A stretch of 15,207 bases of DNA from Phoronis ovalis. Taxonomy: Eukaryota; Phoronida; Phoronidae. Each line of letters begins with the position of its first letter. The stretch's first letter is position 1. The DNA lies in NCBI GenBank assembly GCA_028565635.1, contig JAOXYB010028611.1, forward strand, positions 1 through 15,207, read 5' to 3'. Made by a program: the position numbers and the translations under genes. Of the stretch, positions 10,401-15,207 are shown piece by piece. The notes under the pieces were generated by a model. The model had not been told where the DNA came from. It did not search any database and saw only the letters and a program-made list of their open reading frames with translations.

Positions 10401-10414
10401 ATTTATAGCCCAAT
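10401..10414 (-). promoter_or_regulatory. Candidate TATA-box promoter with adjacent inverted CCAAT
   Basis: The minus strand reads GATTGGGCTATAAATATTG. TATAAAT occupies 10407-10401 and ATTGG (inverted CCAAT) 10414-10410. A start site about 30 nt downstream would fall near 10377, giving a 5' UTR of about 60 nt before the ATG at 10317. Smad-type half-sites AGCCAGAC (10383-10390) and CAGACA (10393-10398), in plus-strand reading, lie between the TATA box and the presumed start. CCAAT directly against TATA is closer than usual, so it may be incidental. Confidence 0.35.
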
Positions 10415-10496
10415 CACTATAACCTCATTTATTATTCATGAGCTGTCCAATTGTAATAGCAGGTTAACTTACAATGAATGGGATATGAATCAGACA

Positions 10497-10504
10497 GTCT
10501 AGAC
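10497..10504. promoter_or_regulatory. Palindromic Smad-binding element GTCTAGAC, promoter-proximal
   Basis: A perfect GTCTAGAC, the optimal Smad3/Smad4 MH1-domain site, overlaps the run CAGACAGTCTAGACA (10491-10505), which adds a CAGACA half-site. It lies about 90 bp upstream of the candidate TATA box, an ordinary enhancer or promoter distance. Human PMEPA1 is a direct Smad target, so the placement makes biological sense. Confidence 0.4.
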
Positions 10505-10555
10505 ATTTTAGGCCAAACTGAAAACATTTTAAGTAAAATTGTAGCCAAATCTCTT

Positions 10556-10620
10556 AGGTAATTAATAATTAATATTTTAAAACTATGAAAGTATAATTTA
10601 CAGGAATAGAAGATAGATTA
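10556..10620 (+). repeat. 65-bp exact direct repeat, copy 1
   Basis: The stretch starts AGGTAATTAATAATTAA and ends GAAGATAGATTA. It is identical over all 65 bases to 11422-11486, and flanking sequence differs at once on both sides. It contains overlapping TAATTA-type homeodomain cores. It lies about 150 bp upstream of the candidate TATA box. Confidence 0.95.
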
Positions 10621-11421
10621 CTTACTTAATATAGTAAGTTAACAAAATCATCTTTATTCATGATTTATTTAAAAAAATAAAACCTAAAATTATAACTTTG
10701 TGCTATCAAGCATCAGAATAACAAAGAATCTATAACACAAAGGTATTCAGGACAATGGATATATATATAACACTTGTTTTTTTATTCCATAGGCAGCCTT
10801 CCAAAAATGTATAATTATTTAAAAACAACTATTTGGTTTGGCCTGTAAGGTCAATACATTTAGAAATTGCACAGACACAAAAGAATTGTATAAGAACAAT
10901 GCAAATATATTACAGGACATAACAAATATCCAGACAGATCAAATACATATGGCATGTTTTTTTCTAATCTCGTCCCTTATCGATTACAATTCTTGTTAGT
11001 TATCTTTTTTCAAAACTAACTAATCATAGTGTTTGTTCTTTCAAATATGAAAGAACATGAAGGCCAGACATTGTGTCAACAACATAAGGTATTCAGCCTA
11101 TTGATAGCCTCTGGTAATATCCACAGGTAACTTTTATTGTATCACACACAATCAACACGCTAGGCACACAACACTGAAAACGTGACAAATGTCAGCCTAA
11201 TAGAATTTTTTGTGTCATGTGTAATAAAAAACATGATTGAGATGGTATCGAGTGTCAGTGAATATCTTTGAATCTAAAGTCAAATATTTTCATTTACGTA
11301 GTCATAAATATCACATTTATTCTATTTTGACAGCAAGGCAGATGATTAGAAATGATAATGAAAAAGTGAGATTATAAGCTACCCCGAGACTAACAGAAAT
11401 TTAGCACAATTTTTACCCAGC

Positions 11422-11486
11422 AGGTAATTAATAATTAATATTTTAAAACTATGAAAGTATAATTTACAGGAATAGAAGATAGATTA
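11422..11486 (+). repeat. 65-bp exact direct repeat, copy 2
   Basis: This is the second identical copy in the same orientation, 866 bp from the first. The perfect identity in otherwise fast-changing AT-rich DNA implies a recent duplication, gene conversion or strong constraint. No inverted ends or target-site duplication are apparent, so I do not call it a transposon. Confidence 0.95.
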
Positions 11487-12104
11487 ACAATGAGATCCTA
11501 TTTCAGGTATACCCACAAGTAGAATATCATTATCAATGCGCGAAGTATGCAATTATACATTTTTCAGTTTACTTTAATTATAATCAGCAGAGCTAGTTAC
11601 CGTGTCACAAAAAATAAGTTAATACGGTAGAATTCAGAATTAAACTATTTCTATGCCTTTGTAAAAAATAACTAAGCCTAATCCATTATTATCGTACACG
11701 CATCTTTTTCCTCCCATGCTCGCTCATTTCTGTGTACTCGGTTAGACCACTGACACAGATGTCCGGTCATACATTTATAATAATATCAGTATTAGGTTTG
11801 TGCGTATAAATTTGTGTGGTTCCAGCAAAATATGTGAGGTTTAGAAACAACAGTCCAAGTAAGGAACGTGACTGATGGCTCATGAAGTTAGATTTTTGGA
11901 AAAAAGATAATATACGAAAGGCAAGATATACCAGAAGGTTATTCTCCAAAAACAGCTGTTGTTCCGCTGAACTGAAGCGCGAACTGTATTTTTTACAGAG
12001 GTTACACAAGGTAATAAAGGTATAAATGGCATCTACAACGTAGGATTCATTCGCAATAAATAACATGCAGTCGCCACATGTCCTAGAAGGTAAACTTGAA
12101 TGCA

Positions 12105-12116
12105 AGGTCAAGGTGA
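12105..12116 (+). promoter_or_regulatory. Possible nuclear-receptor half-site pair AGGTCA-AGGTGA
   Basis: TGCAAGGTCAAGGTGA contains AGGTCA followed without a gap by AGGTGA (a DR0 arrangement, as bound by the NR6A/GCNF group), and CAAGGTCA also resembles the extended monomer site of Ftz-F1/ERR receptors. A single match proves little. Confidence 0.2.
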
Positions 12117-12506
12117 ACTCATAGGATAAATATCCAACATCTGCGGTTTCATTAATTACATTTTAAAAAAACATCTTTTTTGTGGAAAATATGATGGGCA
12201 CTTATGAAACCAGCATTTTAATTTAAAAGACGCACAGTATGATGCCCACATCTATGGTTTTCCAGGTTAAGGTACGGTTATAAAATTGAAAAATTAGATA
12301 CCAAAAATAGTCACGGACAAGCAATCTTCTGCTTTGGTTTTAAGCTAATCAGAAACATAACCACATGATACTTTACACTTATCTTTTATATAACCATATA
12401 ATGCTCACGTTTTTTTTTAATTGATACTCGCACAATAATAACAATATTTGTTTTATATTTGTGCCAGAACTCTGTTTTATTGGTATTCGTGTACAGAGTG
12501 CAGCAG

Positions 12507-12646
12507 CCTATAACTATTGCATCAAAATGCAAAATATTTTGACTACAACAGTCAAGTTATCATATCCTAGCAGATACACTTTACCCCCTGGTAACATTAT
12601 GCGACATTAGATGACACAGTGAGCCACATAAACTCGGACAGTACGC
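12507..12646 (+). repeat. Diverged dispersed repeat, copy A
   Basis: Shared blocks with 13094-13217 include CCTATAA, TTTGACTACA, AAGTTAT, AGATACACTTTA, CACATAAA/TACATAAA and GGACAG. Over a 43-base core (from GACTACA to CACTTTA) I count 33 matches, about 77 percent. Copy A has a short insertion relative to B around 12590-12610. Boundaries are approximate. Confidence 0.7.
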
Positions 12647-13093
12647 TAACAACTTGGACTAATTCATTTTATCTCATTGTTCCCTTCACTTTTTATCAAT
12701 CTGGTTGCTTTATACAGCTTGACACATTATAAGGGTATGATTAGAAACGACAAGGTTACAAGCGCAATCTGCCATTTTTCACAGTATCACTGTAAACCTT
12801 TATTAATTCCACAAGAACTACAAATGAAATTATATATTTATATAACAATGTGCAATCACATTATGTTTACATAACTATACAACATATTAAAAAAGTATCA
12901 TCAACTAGCACTGCATGCTTTTGTAGTTCCTGTTGGACAAAGGATATAACTACGATTTAGCAACGCTACAAGAAACTCGAGGGAGATTAGAAGCAATTCT
13001 AACAAAGAAGCCTCTACACTTATGTGGGCTGTTCATGTGCATATATATCTGATTCAATTAAAGCTTCCTCAGTGAAGTACTGGACATTGGTTC

Positions 13094-13217
13094 CCTATAA
13101 TTGTTACAATCAGCATGCTTTGACTACAGCAGCAAAGTTATAACACAGTTGGAGATACACTTTAATCCTTTGACATCAGGTGACATAGTTTGCTACATAA
13201 AAAGGGACAGCACACTT
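13094..13217 (+). repeat. Diverged dispersed repeat, copy B
   Basis: This is the second copy of the repeat, in the same orientation and about 590 bp from copy A. It probably belongs to an old interspersed family or a degraded tandem duplication. No terminal inverted repeats, poly-A tail or Pol III A/B boxes were seen, so the class is unknown. Confidence 0.7.
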
Positions 13218-13354
13218 AGGTCAATGTTTTTTATATCAACAAATTTGGGCACAGTTATGTAGCTGCATGCAACTTGGTGGCCATGCCATATTTTGGACTT
13301 TGCCTGTACCCAGTGTTTCCAAGAAAAAAGGGTGTACATATTCACAAGGGCCAA

Positions 13355-13381
13355 AAATTATGAATAAATTGTTCATAATTT
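13355..13381. repeat. Short perfect inverted repeat (10-bp arms, 7-base loop)
   Basis: AAATTATGAA at 13355-13364 pairs exactly with TTCATAATTT at 13372-13381 around the loop TAAATTG. All-but-two A/T arms make this a weak hairpin. It lies about 140 bp beyond repeat copy B and may be chance. Confidence 0.6.
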
Positions 13382-14896
13382 AAACACAGTATTCTGTCCT
13401 GCTAGTTTATCTAAGTGTGCTAAGCAAAGCAAGCTGCCGGCGATACACTCTGGCTTGATCAACTACCAAAATCTGTTTCCATAAATATTTTTGAGCAACA
13501 CGACCAACTTTCCTCGATCAATCAAAGCGGTCATGTGAATTTATTTTGGAAGCCTGCAGCAAATAGCCTGGAGGCAATTTCGTGAGTGTGCACTCTCCGA
13601 CTGAGCGCCTTACTAAAAGGCGATATAAAAATCTAACTGATTGAGAAAATTCAAAGACAATAACGTTACAAGGCATGAATTATACCACAGCCTATTCAGA
13701 ATGAGTCAACATGATAGAATAGCTTTCATAGATGATGATGGGCTAAAAGTAGAAACGGTAATGAAATAGTAACGATCAACAATGTACCTGCCCCATGTTA
13801 GATCCAAATTTCACACAAATGACGACTTAAAACTGCTTGTAACAAAACTCAGCATGGCAATACATGTACATCCTTTCAGATACTAGGAAACATCAATTGG
13901 TTTTACCAATTATAATGCAAACACTTAAAAACAGAATATGATGCGTGTGGACTACTAAATAGGGAAGCAAATTATGTATTTCAAAGATGCATTTTTATTT
14001 TTAAAAACCAGATCTTTTCCTATATCCATCTTCACATTTATTATCACTGCGTAAGTTTACAATGATTTTTTCATACCATTAATTTTTATTCTGATTTAGT
14101 TAAGAATAATTTTTGTAAGGCAAGTCTACTTGTCACTCTGAACAGAATAGTCCAAAGCGCATGTGAAGCATACCATCATAATCTACTTTTAGATGGCATC
14201 AACCACTATTTTTTACTAATAAATGGCACCAATAATTATTTTCTAATAAGCTCCATTAAAGACACTATTAGCAATGTCAGAGGAAATGTATATTTTAAAT
14301 TTGTCTATAAAAAAAACAAAACTTTAAACAATGAGCATATGATTATTACTAGCAATGACAAATGGACAAAAAAATATATTTTTAATATGTCTGAACAAAA
14401 ACCTGAGCAAAGTGCATATGAAACCAAGCGAGTGTTAGGCTGTAAGAAATATTTTTTAAATAAAAATAAAAAGATGTGTAATATATAAATTATTTATGTG
14501 TCAGGTGAACTCTTCACTGTCTTAAAGTATTTCTTTAATACATAAGACTTAAATCTGTGTTAGTACTAGTTCGATTTTTAAGGTGAATTGATGGGGGCAA
14601 TACAATTAAACTTGTCTATCTTTTGATATTCCGAGTTATATTACCTCATATTTCTTTAATAACCAGGTATAATGGTGATATATGATTCCATTATTTTGAC
14701 TTGAGACATGTCACTGATCTCCAGACATTCAGACAAGGAAGTATGCTACAGATTTATTGAACAAACAGTATTAATAAAACTACAAAATTGCTCAAGAGTT
14801 TTGGAAATTTGATATCAAAATTATACAACTGTTCTGCAGGAGAACGGTAAACGTTAAATTAACAGTGTAAGTATGAAAGTCTCTGCTGAACAAATG

Positions 14897-14912
14897 ACAC
14901 ACACACACACAC
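14897..14912 (+). repeat. (AC)8 microsatellite
   Basis: Eight uninterrupted AC units are followed by a short ATATAT run. This is a usual dinucleotide microsatellite in animal genomes, with no gene nearby. Confidence 0.95.
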
Positions 14913-15207
14913 ATATATTGTAATGACTCATACATTGTATAGTTTTTCCACAAATCCGAAAACTGCCATTCGTACAAATTACTTTTTTTGGGGGGAAATG
15001 TGAGTTAACTGTTGAACTTTTTTAATTCTACCTTCAAAGAAATTTAAAAGGCTTTTCCTACTTTTCTAATACAAATTCACACTCTATTCGCTGAAAAATA
15101 AATTCATAGCTAGCAGCATTCTAAGCCCGGGGGATGGTCAATATGAAAGTGGGTACGCATGTTCCAACAAAATTTCGCATGAAAGGGTACGTTTTTCGAA
15201 CCGCCGG

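Larger units (their letters stand above)
10415..15207. other. Upstream or intronic DNA without a supportable gene
   Basis: Beyond the promoter candidate, Smad-type site, repeats and microsatellite listed separately, I see nothing coding. The longest frame (minus 12111-11767, 114 codons) is partly hydrophobic but has no recognisable domain and no LDLa cysteine pattern. CpG sites are more frequent from about 10970 to 12660 than in the intron to the left. If a membrane isoform exists, this stretch is part of its intron. Confidence 0.4.

Noticed and set aside
10466-10510. Short ATG frame on the minus strand (MSRLSDSYPIH) ending at a GTAAGT site upstream of the TATA box
   Set aside because: It is eleven codons long with no promoter or acceptor support. 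The GTAAGT may be chance in AT-rich DNA.
11767-12111. 114-codon minus-strand open frame with hydrophobic stretches, considered as an upstream membrane exon
   Set aside because: There is no LDLa cysteine pattern, no valine/isoleucine-rich single membrane helix like the family's, and no matching donor at its end.
1-15207. CRISPR arrays, bacterial operons, viral or transposase genes
   Set aside because: No spaced repeats, Shine-Dalgarno-led gene strings, reverse transcriptase or transposase motifs were seen on either strand.

Overview
The window looks like AT-rich nuclear DNA from an animal (about one third G+C by eye). It holds one protein-coding locus, on the minus strand, and otherwise non-coding DNA. 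The long intron, canonical GT-AG splice signals, AU-rich 3' UTR motifs, a microsatellite and old dispersed repeats all argue against a prokaryote. The protein is clearly related to the vertebrate TGF-beta antagonists LDLRAD4 (C18orf1) and PMEPA1 (TMEPAI), but one of its PY motifs sits elsewhere and the tail is shorter. An invertebrate carrying the single pre-duplication gene therefore fits best; I cannot name the phylum.

Layout, read in transcription order (right to left). Positions 10415-15207 are upstream or intronic DNA with no supportable gene; they contain one copy each of a 65-bp exact repeat on either side of 11 kb and a pair of diverged ~130-bp repeats at 12.5 and 13.1 kb. A TATA-box promoter candidate lies at 10401-10414. 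A candidate first coding exon (10317-10162) has a stop codon directly before its ATG and a perfect GTAAGT donor. A 6.7-kb intron (10161-3482) follows. The terminal coding exon (3481-2849) carries the Smad-interaction motif PPNR and two PY motifs. A probable 2.7-kb 3' UTR runs leftwards to the only AATAAA on the minus strand after the stop codon, at 105-100.

The first exon ends on a codon boundary and the terminal exon begins on one, so they can join in frame. The product would be about 262 residues with the Smad-binding and Nedd4-recruiting tail but no LDLa domain and no membrane segment. Membrane-spanning isoforms would need exons beyond the right edge, which are not visible here.

The most interesting signal is regulatory. 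The intron and promoter area contains four perfect copies of the Smad palindrome GTCTAGAC (about 0.1-0.2 expected by chance in the window) and a strong excess of the CAGACA half-site. This suggests that a gene for a TGF-beta/Smad inhibitor is itself densely wired to Smads, a negative-feedback arrangement known for human PMEPA1 and here seen in what is probably an invertebrate. All counts were made by eye.
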